Shown piece by piece: positions 26,158 through 36,198 of a DNA stretch of 64,000 nt (the first letter of the stretch is position 1; the number at the start of each line of letters is the position of its first letter). This DNA is from Mycolicibacterium insubricum (GTDB lineage Bacteria > Actinomycetota > Actinomycetes > Mycobacteriales > Mycobacteriaceae): NCBI RefSeq assembly GCF_010731615.1, contig NZ_AP022618.1, positions 4,092,001 to 4,156,000 of the forward strand. Direction: 5' to 3'. The position numbers and the translations under genes were made by a program. Below the pieces are notes generated by a model. It worked only from the letters and a program-made list of their open reading frames with translations. It searched no databases and was not told the origin of the DNA.

Positions 26158-26589
26158 ATGGGCAACTACCCGATCGCCGTCGCGCTGTGCGCGGTGGGGC
26201 TGCTGCCGCTGGCAGCGTGCTCGTCGCGGCACGAGGGCACCCCGTCGACCCCGACATCGTCGACCACCGACCAGGCCGAGACGGCGGCACCGGCGCAGAC
26301 CCCCGCCGACGGCATCGAGGTGTCCCCCGGCGGGGTCACCACCGGTGTCCAGGCGACACCGGACGCCACCGAGTCCGGCTACGGCCAGGCCTGCCTGGCG
26401 GCCAAGAGCTGGTTCGACACCCGCGGCACCGAGCCGAAGCCTCTGGTCGAGGAGTACCTGAAGTCCGTCCAGGATCCGGGATACACCGGCCCGGGCACCT
26501 TCGGGAAGACCTGGTCTGTGCTCACCGCCGGCGAGCAGTCCGCGGTGATCATGGCGGCCAACGGCGCCGCCGACGGGCTGTGCGGCTGA
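26158..26589 (+). CDS. lpqV: lipoprotein LpqV
   Basis: 143-residue exported lipoprotein: signal peptide with lipobox LAAC (cysteine at residue 21), a Ser/Thr/Pro/Ala-rich linker to about residue 65, and a small domain with two cysteines (QACLAAKSWFD and the C-terminal GLCG). ATG at 26158; an in-frame GTG lies two codons upstream. Same order as lpqV (Rv1064c) - Rv1063c in M. tuberculosis. Function unknown. Confidence 0.8.
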   Translation: MGNYPIAVALCAVGLLPLAACSSRHEGTPSTPTSSTTDQAETAAPAQTPADGIEVSPGGVTTGVQATPDATESGYGQACLAAKSWFDTRGTEPKPLVEEYLKSVQDPGYTGPGTFGKTWSVLTAGEQSAVIMAANGAADGLCG

Positions 26590-26614
26590 CGCCGCCGACA
26601 GCCGGGAGATAACC

Positions 26615-27580
26615 ATGCGGGTGGCTTTGGCGCTGGGCAGCGGCGGTGCGCGCGGCTACGCGCACATCGGTGCGATCGCCGAACTGCGTGCGCGGGGACA
26701 CGAGATCGCCGGAATCGCCGGCTCGTCGATGGGCGCACTGGTCGGCGGGTTGGAGGCTGCGGGCCACCTCGACGACTTCACCGCCTGGGCGCAATCGCTG
26801 ACCCAGCCCGCCGTCCTACGATTGCTCGATCCGTCACTCGGGGCGGCCGGGATCCTGCGGGCCGAGAAGATCCTCAACGCCGTCAAAGAGATCGTCGGCG
26901 ATGTCACCGTGCAGGAGTTGCCGATCCCGTTCACCTCGGTCTCCACCGATCTCATCGCCGGCCGTTCCGTCTGGATCCAGCGCGGTCCGCTGACAGATGC
27001 GATCCGCGCGTCGATCGCCATTCCCGGCGTCATCGAGCCGTATCTGCACGACGGCCGGTTGCTCGCCGACGGTGGCATTCTCGACCCCATCCCCATGGCA
27101 CCGATCGCCGCGGTCTCCGCCGACGCCACCATCGCAATCAGCCTCGCCGGTGGGGATCCCGACCGCCCGACGGGGTACCGGGAAGCCCGTTCGGGTTCCG
27201 ACCGGGTCAATCGGATGATGCGCAGCACCATGGGTTTGCTCGACAGCAAAGCGGTCCGGTCGCTGTTGGAGACACAGACCGGGCGCAACATGCTCGGCCG
27301 TTTCAATCTCATCGAGGCCCCCGACGCCGACATCGATCCCGACGCGGCGGCACCCGCGGCCACGCCGCGCCTGGGCGGCTTCGAGGTGATGAACCGGACG
27401 ATCGACATCGCGCAATCGGCGTTGGCCCGGCATGCACTGGCCGCCAACCCCGCAGACCTGGTCATCGAGGTGCCGCGCACCGTGTGCCGCAGCCTGGACT
27501 TCCACCGCGCCGCCGAAGTGATCGAGACCGGTCGCGCACTGACGGGCACCGCGCTCGACCGATGGGAAGAACGTAGCTGA
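26615..27580 (+). CDS. patatin-like phospholipase (Rv1063c-like)
   Basis: 321-residue patatin/RssA-type hydrolase with a Ser-Asp dyad. Glycine-rich oxyanion loop GSGGARG (about 8-14), nucleophile S38 in GSSMG and aspartate in ADGG (about 151-154). GAR-type spacing and length agree with NTE/patatin proteins. ATG at 26615 after GGGAGAT. It lies 25 bases after lpqV and probably shares its transcript. Substrate unproven; phospholipid or acyl-ester hydrolysis is expected. Confidence 0.87.
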   Translation: MRVALALGSGGARGYAHIGAIAELRARGHEIAGIAGSSMGALVGGLEAAGHLDDFTAWAQSLTQPAVLRLLDPSLGAAGILRAEKILNAVKEIVGDVTVQELPIPFTSVSTDLIAGRSVWIQRGPLTDAIRASIAIPGVIEPYLHDGRLLADGGILDPIPMAPIAAVSADATIAISLAGGDPDRPTGYREARSGSDRVNRMMRSTMGLLDSKAVRSLLETQTGRNMLGRFNLIEAPDADIDPDAAAPAATPRLGGFEVMNRTIDIAQSALARHALAANPADLVIEVPRTVCRSLDFHRAAEVIETGRALTGTALDRWEERS

Positions 27581-27593
27581 GCCTCAGCGGGTT

Positions 27594-28664
27594 TCAGCGT
27601 GACAGGCTCGGCGCGGCCTTTCCGGTCAGTAGCGGCAGGTCCCGGTAGGTGGCGATACCCGGCGCGGCCGCGCACACCGCCGGCACCGAGTTGACACAGT
27701 GCGCTGCGGTGCCGGTGATACCGGTCTCCTCGCCGATCTCCCCGTCCGGGCCGATCTCGCCGTGAAACCCCTTGACACAGAAGGTGAAATCCGGTTCACC
27801 CCGAACCTCGACCTCGTAGCGCTGGCCCTCCGGGCCGAACGTCCAGGACGGGTCCAGGTGCTGTTCGCCCATCAGCCAGTTGACGCTGACCTGAACCACC
27901 GGCTGCCCGTCGACCAGCGCCTCCCAGGTGAATCGGCGGGCGGCTACCTGGCCGGGCTCGATCACCCCGATGGGCGAGTCGATGGGGGCGGTGGCCACCG
28001 CAACCTGTTGGCTGCCAAGGATTCTCGGATCGGCGGCGAAGCCCAGCTCGTCGACGACCAGGTTGATGGCCTGGATGAACCCGCCGTCGAGCAGCTTCTG
28101 CATCATTCCGCCCAGCGCCTCCTCCGGGGCGCCACCGAAACCCATCACGTGCCGCAGCACGTCGGGGGCCAGGTAGCTGCGCAGATCCGAAAACTCCTCG
28201 GCCCGAACAAAACTGATCCCGGTGGACAGCGCGGACAGCTGCAGCAGGAACTTGTCACTGAACCCGCCGGGGGCGATTCCGGTGCCGTGCAGGGTAACGC
28301 CGCCCTCCAGCGCGGCCGCCCGCAGCGGGGCGGCCTCGGACTCCCGCGGGTAGAACCAGCCGACCGGGGTGATGACGTTCTTGCCGGACCGCAGTATCGC
28401 GGCCACCTGCTGGGAATCCGGCAGCAGCGGCGCGTAGATAACGGCGTCGGCGTCGGCGTCCAGGATCTCCTCGACGCTGGAGGTGGCCGCCACCCCGATC
28501 GGGCCGATGCCGGCCAGCTCACCGGCGTCCCGACCGTTCTTGGCGGGGCTGTGCACCCAGCACCCGACGAGCTGCAGGTCCGGGTGTTCCACGACGCCCC
28601 GGATTGCGGCGACACCCACCCCGCCGGTGGCCCACTGGATGACCCTGCGCCGATTGCCCGTCAT
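27594..28664 (-). CDS. NAD(P)-dependent dehydrogenase of the DapB-like fold (Rv1059-like)
   Basis: 356-residue protein with an N-terminal Rossmann segment (RVIQWATGGVGVAAIRGVVEH, about residues 7-27) and a dihydrodipicolinate-reductase-like C-terminal domain. This resembles the mycobacterial Rv1059 family, annotated as NAD(P)H-dependent amine dehydrogenase-like. It follows the thiolase gene by 10 bases, so it is the last gene of a fadD14-thiolase-dehydrogenase operon, suggesting a role in lipid or sterol-type metabolism. Substrate unknown. The 3' end is convergent with the patatin gene (13 bases). Confidence 0.8.
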   Translation of the reverse strand: MTGNRRRVIQWATGGVGVAAIRGVVEHPDLQLVGCWVHSPAKNGRDAGELAGIGPIGVAATSSVEEILDADADAVIYAPLLPDSQQVAAILRSGKNVITPVGWFYPRESEAAPLRAAALEGGVTLHGTGIAPGGFSDKFLLQLSALSTGISFVRAEEFSDLRSYLAPDVLRHVMGFGGAPEEALGGMMQKLLDGGFIQAINLVVDELGFAADPRILGSQQVAVATAPIDSPIGVIEPGQVAARRFTWEALVDGQPVVQVSVNWLMGEQHLDPSWTFGPEGQRYEVEVRGEPDFTFCVKGFHGEIGPDGEIGEETGITGTAAHCVNSVPAVCAAAPGIATYRDLPLLTGKAAPSLSR

Positions 28665-28674
28665 GGCGCCGCGA

Positions 28675-29865
28675 TCACCGCTCGGCGCGCTGGTAGGCGG
28701 TCACCACGGCCGCGCCACCCAGCCCGATGTTGTGCTGCAGCGCGGCGGTGACGTTGTCGACCTGCCGCTCGGCGGCGGTGCCGCGCAGCTGCCAGGTCAG
28801 CTCACTGCACTGGGCCAGGCCCGTCGCCCCCAGCGGGTGTCCCTTGGAGATCAACCCTCCGGAGGGGTTGACCACCCAGCGCCCGCCGTAGGTGGTGTCT
28901 TCGTCGTCGATCAGCCGCGGCGCCTCGCCGGGTTCGCACAGCCCCAGCGCCTCGTACAGCAGCAGCTCGTTGGCCGAGAAGCAGTCGTGCAGTTCGATGA
29001 CCTGGAAGTCCTGCGGCCCCAGGCCGGATTGTTCGTAGACCTTGCGGGCGGCCTGGACGTTCATGTCGTGGCCGATCAGGCTGGCGGCGCTGCCGTCGAA
29101 GGTGGAGGCGAAGTCGGTGGTCATCGCCTGCCCGACGATCTCGACGGCCTGAGGAGCCAGATCGTGCTGGTCGATGAACGCCTCGCTGGCCAGGACCACC
29201 GCTCCGGACCCGTCGGAGGTCGGTGAGCACTGCAGCTTGGTCAGCGGGTCGGAGATCATCTTGGCCGCCAGGATGTCCTCGAGGGTGTACGCGTCCTGGA
29301 ACTGGGCGTACGGGTTGTTCACCGAGTGCTTGTGGTTCTTGTAGCCGATCTTGGCGAAGTGCTCCGGGGTACTGCCGTACGTGCGCATGTGTTCCCGACC
29401 GGCCGCACCGAACATCCATGGGGCGACCGGGAATCCGAATTCGTCGATCTCGGCCATCGCCTTGACGTGGCGGGCCATCGGGTTCTCCCGGTCGTCGGCG
29501 CCGCCCTGCAGCGAGCCGGGTTGCATCTTCTCGAAGCCCAGCGCCAGGGTGCAGTCGGCGAGCCCGCCGCGGATGGCCTGAGCCGCCAGGAACAGCGCGG
29601 TCGAACCGGTGGAGCAGTTGTTGTTGACGTTGACGATCGGCAGACCGGTCATCCCGAGTTCATAGAGCGCCCGCTGGCCGCAGGTCGAATCGCCGTAGAC
29701 GTATCCGACGTAGCCCTGCTCGATCTGGCTGTAGTCGACGCCGGCGTCGTCGAGGGCCTTGGTACCCGACTCGCGTGCCATGTCGGGGTAGTCCCAGCCC
29801 TCCCGTCGTCCCGGCTTCTCGAACTTGGTCATGCCCACGCCGATGACGAAAACCCTGTTGGCCAT
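28675..29865 (-). CDS. lipid-transfer protein / SCPx-type thiolase
   Basis: 396-residue thiolase-fold protein of the Ltp/SCPx thiolase family. The nucleophilic cysteine is in VNNNCSTGS (about residue 84). Conserved histidines lie in [10 protein letters not shown] (about 294-303) and [10 protein letters not shown] (about 343-352). Starts [19 protein letters not shown] as in Ltp proteins. The family carries out thiolytic or retro-aldol side-chain cleavage of sterol-like and branched acyl-CoAs. Lies 75 bases downstream of fadD14 and 10 bases upstream of the Rv1059-like gene, all on one strand. Confidence 0.87.
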   Translation of the reverse strand: MANRVFVIGVGMTKFEKPGRREGWDYPDMARESGTKALDDAGVDYSQIEQGYVGYVYGDSTCGQRALYELGMTGLPIVNVNNNCSTGSTALFLAAQAIRGGLADCTLALGFEKMQPGSLQGGADDRENPMARHVKAMAEIDEFGFPVAPWMFGAAGREHMRTYGSTPEHFAKIGYKNHKHSVNNPYAQFQDAYTLEDILAAKMISDPLTKLQCSPTSDGSGAVVLASEAFIDQHDLAPQAVEIVGQAMTTDFASTFDGSAASLIGHDMNVQAARKVYEQSGLGPQDFQVIELHDCFSANELLLYEALGLCEPGEAPRLIDDEDTTYGGRWVVNPSGGLISKGHPLGATGLAQCSELTWQLRGTAAERQVDNVTAALQHNIGLGGAAVVTAYQRAER

Positions 29866-29940
29866 GTTGATGCGCTCCTTAGCTGCTGTGATGACTCGAG
29901 TCCGACGGTGCCCGCCCGGCCGACGTGGCCGGGCCGGGGT

Positions 29941-31560
<1,620 letters not shown>

Positions 31561-31588
31561 CCGCTCGCGGGTGGCGGTGTCGTGGCGA

Positions 31589-32274
31589 TCACCTGCCTCG
31601 CATCGGCACGTCGATGACGTCGGCGGACATCATCTGGGCCAGCAGCTCGTCGGTGATCTCACCGACCGGCAGGGCGCTGACGCTCGTAGACGACCGCGCC
31701 GTGGCTTCCGCTGAAGGTCGTGGTCGGCGGCACCGCCACGCGCACCGCTGATGCATGTCGACGGTCCAGGTCGCTGCCCGCGTGCGTCGCGCGGGCGCCA
31801 GGTGGAGCCGTGTGCGCTGGCCAGGTAGATCCGCTCACCCTCCGGGCTCAGTGCGAGGTCCCGGACGGTCTCCTTGACCGGGTAGATGTCGGCCAGGGCC
31901 TCCTCGCCGGACTGCAGGGCGGTGTCGACGATGGAGACGGCGTCGGTGTCGAGGGAGACGATGGACACGTAGACGCTGCCGCCGGCCGCGCCCACGGCGT
32001 GGGCCTCGGGCAGATCGGTGATGACCTGGGTGACGGCCATGGTGTCGATGTCGAGGACCGCAACGCTGCCGTCGGCCGGGTTGGTCACGTACAGCTGCCC
32101 GGCGCTGGCGTCGAGTGCGATGCCGGCGATGGGGCCGCGGCCCACATCGGCGCGCGAGGCGGTCATGTCGGCGGCGACCGGCGACCACCGGGACAGCGGC
32201 GCAACGGAGGATTCGGCGAGTGCGCCCGTCGATCCAGCCGTCAGATCGAGAGCTCGCGCCTTGTTTGCCATCAC
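31589..32274 (-). pseudogene. decayed Rv1057-like beta-propeller gene
   Basis: From about 32274/32271 on the minus strand, behind a GGAAGG site, about 155 codons encode propeller-blade repeats: GIALDASAGQLYVTNPADGS, VAVLDIDTMAVTQVI, then VSIVDTALQSG and LALSPEGERIYLASAHG. After that, homology-like text jumps between all three frames (VDMHQ; VRVAVPPTTTFSGSHGAVVYE; VSALPVGEITDELLAQMMS), ending at 31589. The intact seven-bladed protein would be about 390 residues, so more than half is missing and the rest is frameshifted. In M. tuberculosis Rv1057 is adjacent to fadD14, as here. Sequencing error cannot explain the missing length. Confidence 0.7.
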
Positions 32275-32331
32275 GGTCGACACCTTCCCGGCGGGTAACC
32301 CGCATCGGATGTTGTGGTTGCGATCGCGCAC

Positions 32332-32891
32332 ATCCCCTCCGCAGCGATCCTGGTCAATTGTACCGGCGGATTTTCACCTCGCGGCGGTCAATTTCTGCGT
32401 CCGCCGTGACCGTGTGGCCAATGTTTCCAGATGGGTCTGACAAATTTCCCTCCCGCGCCCTGCCAGGGAAGTTGACGTGCCAGTTTTCCCCCGTTTACCT
32501 GCTGTTTTTCTTCCGACACCGGTTTCAGGCAGGTGGCGTCAGCACCGCTCAATGCATTTTTCAAGGCTCCCGGCCAGATAAAACTGAGGGTCATATCACA
32601 GCGGCTCGCGAGTGTTGACGGCGGCCACCGATCGGCCCCCGAACCCGCACCAAGTGACTCACCGGTAACTTTGGAGACTCGACACGTGTCGGGTGACCTG
32701 CGGTTATTCGCTGGCGCCGCCGATCCGGGGGTCTCGCCCGCCCGAGTCCGGCGCTTTCGCGCCGATCGTGCGGTGTCGAGGGCCCGTCGGGCCGGTTCCG
32801 CCGCGCCGAAACGCCGCCTGCCCGGTCCCGAACAGCTCGCCGGTACCCGCCGCGCACGTCGCGACCGGCATTTGCCAGGAATCGGGGCACA
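32332..32891. other. 560-base intergenic region, no gene seen
   Basis: Noticeably lower GC than the surroundings, especially 32370-32600, with runs such as TTTTTC and ATAAAA. Frames on both strands lack mycobacterial codon character. It separates the decayed propeller gene from the membrane protein gene at 32892 and probably holds promoters in both directions. No operator was recognised. Confidence 0.5.
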
Positions 32892-33773
32892 ATGGGCCCC
32901 ATGGCGGCACAACCCGGCGATCCCGCGACGGAAGAACCCGGCGAATCCCAGACCACCCCGACTGCGCACGCGCCCGAGGCGACGTCGACCGAGCAGCCGC
33001 CGGGCACAGCGTCATCGGCGCCCGGCGGGGCGCAGTCCGCGTCGGGGCCCGGCGGGCAGGCGGCGGGCCCCCGAGCCGACGCCCCGCAACCGGCGTCCCC
33101 CGGCGCCGGGGGTACGGGCGCCCCGCCGCACCCGACAAGCTCCCCCGCCGCGAAGCACCCGCGTTTCCGCGCCCCACGGCCCGAATTCGGCAAGGCGCTG
33201 GCCCGGGGGGCCTCCGCCGCGTCGTCCAAACTGACCCCGCTGGTGGCCCGGGCCGGCGACACGGTCGCCGCCGCGTCGCCGATGACGGTCGCCCAGTTCG
33301 TGCTGGGGTTCCTGTTGATCGTGAGCATCATCGGCGCGGTTTCCTTCGACGACACCCTGGGCATTGCCGCGACGATCCTGTTCGTCCCGGTCCTGGCCGC
33401 CGCGATGGGTGCGCTCGGGATGCGCAGCTTCGACGCCCGCCGCCGCGACCGGGCCGAGCGGGAGCAGGCCCAGAACCAGGAACATGCGACGGCCAACCTG
33501 GAACGCACGCTGGACTACATCGACGCCAAGCTGACATCCGCACTCGATCGCTTCGGCACCGATCGGCACAACGACGCCATTGTCGCGATGTTCCAGGCGA
33601 AGGCCGCCACCGAATTGTGCCTGGGCCCGGTACCGCCGGGGCCGTCGCGCAATCCGCAGCCGGCCGAGCCCGCGGATTCGATCGGCGGACATCAATCGCT
33701 GGCGGATTTCCTCACCCCCAACGCCCTGACCCGCTCCGAGCGGTCCGAGGGCGTCAGCCGCCTGCTCATCTGA
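32892..33773 (+). CDS. proline-rich membrane protein next to a two-component system
   Basis: 293-residue protein of unknown family. Residues 1-95 are Pro/Ala/Gly/Thr-rich and probably disordered. Two closely spaced transmembrane helices lie at about 137-180 (QFVLGFLLIVSIIG and ATILFVPVLAAAMGAL). A charged coiled-coil-like segment follows (RAEREQAQNQEHATANLERT, about 186-205), and a soluble C-terminal helical part (SALDRFGTDRHNDAIVAMFQ). ATG at 32892 with a second at 32901; ribosome binding sites poor. It ends 45 bases before the response-regulator gene on the same strand, so it may be a sensor partner or target. Confidence 0.7.
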   Translation: MGPMAAQPGDPATEEPGESQTTPTAHAPEATSTEQPPGTASSAPGGAQSASGPGGQAAGPRADAPQPASPGAGGTGAPPHPTSSPAAKHPRFRAPRPEFGKALARGASAASSKLTPLVARAGDTVAAASPMTVAQFVLGFLLIVSIIGAVSFDDTLGIAATILFVPVLAAAMGALGMRSFDARRRDRAEREQAQNQEHATANLERTLDYIDAKLTSALDRFGTDRHNDAIVAMFQAKAATELCLGPVPPGPSRNPQPAEPADSIGGHQSLADFLTPNALTRSERSEGVSRLLI

Positions 33774-33818
33774 GCAAATCCGGCCGCACCGATCGGCGAT
33801 ATGCGAGGGTTTCAGATC

Positions 33819-34460
33819 ATGGCGCAGAGTCGGGTTCGCGTGGTCGTCGGCGACGACCACCCGCTGTTTCGCGACGGCGTGGTGCGCGCGCTGGCCTCCA
33901 GCGATGGCATCGAGGTGGTCGCCGAGGCCGACGACGGAACCGCCGCGCTGGCGGCAATCCGCGAACACCGCCCGGCCGTCGCGCTGTTGGACTACCGGAT
34001 GCCCGGACTCGACGGAGCCCAGGTCGCCGCTGCGGTGCTGCGCGACGAGTTGCCGACCCGCGTGCTGCTGCTCTCCGCCCACGACGATGCGGCCATCGTC
34101 TATCACGCACTGCAACAGGGCGCCGCGGGCTTTCTTCCGAAGGACTCGACCCGCGGGGAAATCGTTGCGGCGGTTCTCAACTGCGCCCGGGGTCGTGATG
34201 TGGTGGCGCCCGGGCTGGCGTCCGGACTGGCCGGTGAGATTCGCCGTCGTGCGGAACCGTCGGGCCCGGTGCTGAGTCCCCGCGAGCGCGAGGTGCTCGA
34301 CATGATCGCCGCGGGCAAGTCGATCCCGGCCATTGCCGGCGAGCTGTTCCTGGCGCCGTCGACGATCAAGACCCACGTTCAGCGGCTCTACGAGAAACTC
34401 GAGGTGAGCGATCGCGCCGCCGCGGTCGCCGAGGCGATGCGCCGCGGGCTGTTGGAATGA
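33819..34460 (+). CDS. NarL/FixJ-family response regulator
   Basis: 213-residue DNA-binding regulator. The receiver domain has the acidic pair in GDDHPLF (11-17), phospho-acceptor D58 in ALLDYRMPG, and a lysine in FLPKDS. A LuxR-type helix-turn-helix occupies about 148-205 (LSPREREVLDMIAAGKS, then STIKTHVQRLYEKLEV). ATG at 33819 chosen over 33801 because of the GAGGG upstream. Its stop overlaps the histidine kinase start as ATGA, marking a co-translated pair. Target genes unknown. Confidence 0.9.
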   Translation: MAQSRVRVVVGDDHPLFRDGVVRALASSDGIEVVAEADDGTAALAAIREHRPAVALLDYRMPGLDGAQVAAAVLRDELPTRVLLLSAHDDAAIVYHALQQGAAGFLPKDSTRGEIVAAVLNCARGRDVVAPGLASGLAGEIRRRAEPSGPVLSPREREVLDMIAAGKSIPAIAGELFLAPSTIKTHVQRLYEKLEVSDRAAAVAEAMRRGLLE

Positions 34461-35641
34461 CCGCGGTTCGCGAACTCACCGATTTCCTGACAGCTCAACC
34501 GGTTCGGGCCGCCGCGGTGCTGCGGCCCGCCATGATCGTGCTGATCATCATGATGGTCGATATCGGTCATGTCGACCACTGGCTGCCGGGGGTCTACAAC
34601 ACCGTCGTCGTCAGTTACCTGGTGACCTCACTGGTTTGGCTGGCCGTGACGTTCCGCGATCCGATCGCCTCGTGGGCCGGTTGGGCGTCGACGGTCGTCG
34701 ATGTGCTGGCCGTGGTGACACTGTGCCTGAGCTCCGGTGGCGCGACGGCGTGGTTGCTTCCGGTGTTCTTCCTGCTGCCCATTTCGGTTGCGTTCCAGGA
34801 TCGCCCGTGGCTGACCGCGGTGTTGGGCGCGCTGACCGCGTTGGCGTATCTGGGCGTGTGGGTCGTCTACTCCAAGCGCGACGACACCGTCGGGCTGCCC
34901 AACATCGTGTACATGCATTTCGCGTTCCTGCTCTGGTTCGCCGCCGCGACCAGCGCGCTGAGCCTGGTGATATCCCGGCGCGACGCTCGGGTTCGCGCAC
35001 TCGTCGACGTGCAGCGCCGGCTGGTCTCGGAATCGCTGCGCGTCGAGGAACGCAACAACCGGGACGTGGCGGTCGCCCTGCACGACGGTCCGCTGCAGGA
35101 ACTGCTGGCCGCTCGACTGCGCCTCGATGAACTCGCCGAGCGGATCGATGATCCGGCACTGCAGACGGTGCGCGGCACTCTCGGCGACGCCGCAACGCAG
35201 TTGCGGTCCACGCTGCGCACCCTGCACCCGGCGGTGCTGTCCGAACTCGGCCTCACGCCCGCGGTGGCCGAGCTGCTGCGGGCGTACCGGCAGGACGGGC
35301 CGCTCACCGTCGAGGGTGAACTCGACGAGGTCGGCAAACCACCCGGCCAGGACCTGCTCTACCGCGCGGCACGAGAACTGCTGGCCAATGCGGTCCAGCA
35401 CGCCCACGCCCGCACAGCGCGGGTGACACTGCACCGGGTCGGCGATGCCGTCGAGCTCACGGTGTCCGACGACGGGGTCGGGTTCGACCCGGACGTGCTG
35501 GCCTCCGGAGTCACGGAGGGGCGGATCGGGTTGGCGTCGTTGATCACGCGCGTCGAGGCGATGGGTGGCGAACTGGAGTTGACGACGGCCCCCGGGCTGG
35601 GGACCCGGGTCCGGGTGTCGATTCCCCGGTCGGCGGACTGA
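34457..35641 (+). CDS. sensor histidine kinase (HisKA_3 type)
   Basis: 394-residue membrane kinase partner of the regulator just upstream. About five transmembrane helices in residues 20-175 with little extracytoplasmic sequence, so an intramembrane or membrane-stress type of sensing is likely. The HisKA_3 dimerisation region has the phospho-accepting histidine in VALHDGPLQ (about residue 209). The ATP-binding domain shows RELLANAVQHAHA (about 308-320) and SDDGVGFDP (about 337-345). Overlaps the regulator gene by 4 bases. Confidence 0.9.
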   Translation: MTAVRELTDFLTAQPVRAAAVLRPAMIVLIIMMVDIGHVDHWLPGVYNTVVVSYLVTSLVWLAVTFRDPIASWAGWASTVVDVLAVVTLCLSSGGATAWLLPVFFLLPISVAFQDRPWLTAVLGALTALAYLGVWVVYSKRDDTVGLPNIVYMHFAFLLWFAAATSALSLVISRRDARVRALVDVQRRLVSESLRVEERNNRDVAVALHDGPLQELLAARLRLDELAERIDDPALQTVRGTLGDAATQLRSTLRTLHPAVLSELGLTPAVAELLRAYRQDGPLTVEGELDEVGKPPGQDLLYRAARELLANAVQHAHARTARVTLHRVGDAVELTVSDDGVGFDPDVLASGVTEGRIGLASLITRVEAMGGELELTTAPGLGTRVRVSIPRSAD

Positions 35642-35678
35642 CTACGGCGCGGTCCGGGGAATCGAGCGCGGCTGCGGC

Positions 35679-35900
35679 TCAGCGCATCCGGTTGTAGTTG
35701 TAGCGGTGTCGGGCGTTCCAGCTCTGCGCCGAGCGCGGATGGGCCTGGCCGGCGGAGGCCGCGGGGGCGGAGATGGTGTTGCTCGGGCCCGGCACCGGAG
35801 CCGATTCCGCGTGGGCGCCGGCGGCCAGGCCCAGAGCGATCAGGACGGGGGCGGCGGCGAGGGTGGCGGTGGCGGCAATCCGGCGGGTGAAGGTGTTCAT
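35679..35900 (-). CDS. small secreted protein
   Basis: 73-residue protein with a clear signal peptide (MNTFTRRIAATATLAAAPVL onward) ending in AHA before ES, about residue 31. The mature part of about 42 residues is Pro/Ser/Ala-rich and ends in basic/aromatic RHRYNYNRMR. ATG at 35900 behind AAAGGACCGCAGAG. No cysteine and no family recognised. Convergent with the histidine kinase gene. Confidence 0.6.
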   Translation of the reverse strand: MNTFTRRIAATATLAAAPVLIALGLAAGAHAESAPVPGPSNTISAPAASAGQAHPRSAQSWNARHRYNYNRMR

Positions 35901-36198
35901 CTCTGCGGTCCTTTTCCGGTGAAGTTTCGGTGGCCGTGGCATCCGGCGATGAATCAAGAATCCGGGTTTACGCGGCCGTTGTATGTCGGGCGGGAGGTGG
36001 ATGAACCGGATGAATCCGGTATCCCCCGATCGGTGGACGGCGCCATTCACGAGCCCGCCACATAACTGCGGTTATTTGCATGCGCAGCTATATTCCGGGG
36101 GCGGCTCACCGGCTCCGAACTGGTCTTTCACCCCAGCTGGTGGGCGGATCTGTGCAATTCTTGGGCACTTCCCGAACATCGCCGCGTCCTCTGGCAAT
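35901..36198. other. 298-base gap with no gene
   Basis: Region between the divergent small secreted protein gene and the Ag85-like esterase gene. Upstream in-frame codons of the esterase gene extend into it but show no signal-peptide or mycobacterial codon character. Presumably it holds both promoters; nothing else was recognised. Confidence 0.4.

Noticed and set aside
31630..32331. Intact 233-residue protein on the minus strand
   Set aside because: The last third loses propeller character abruptly and becomes Arg/Ser-rich, while sensible sequence continues in other frames, so it is better read as a pseudogene.
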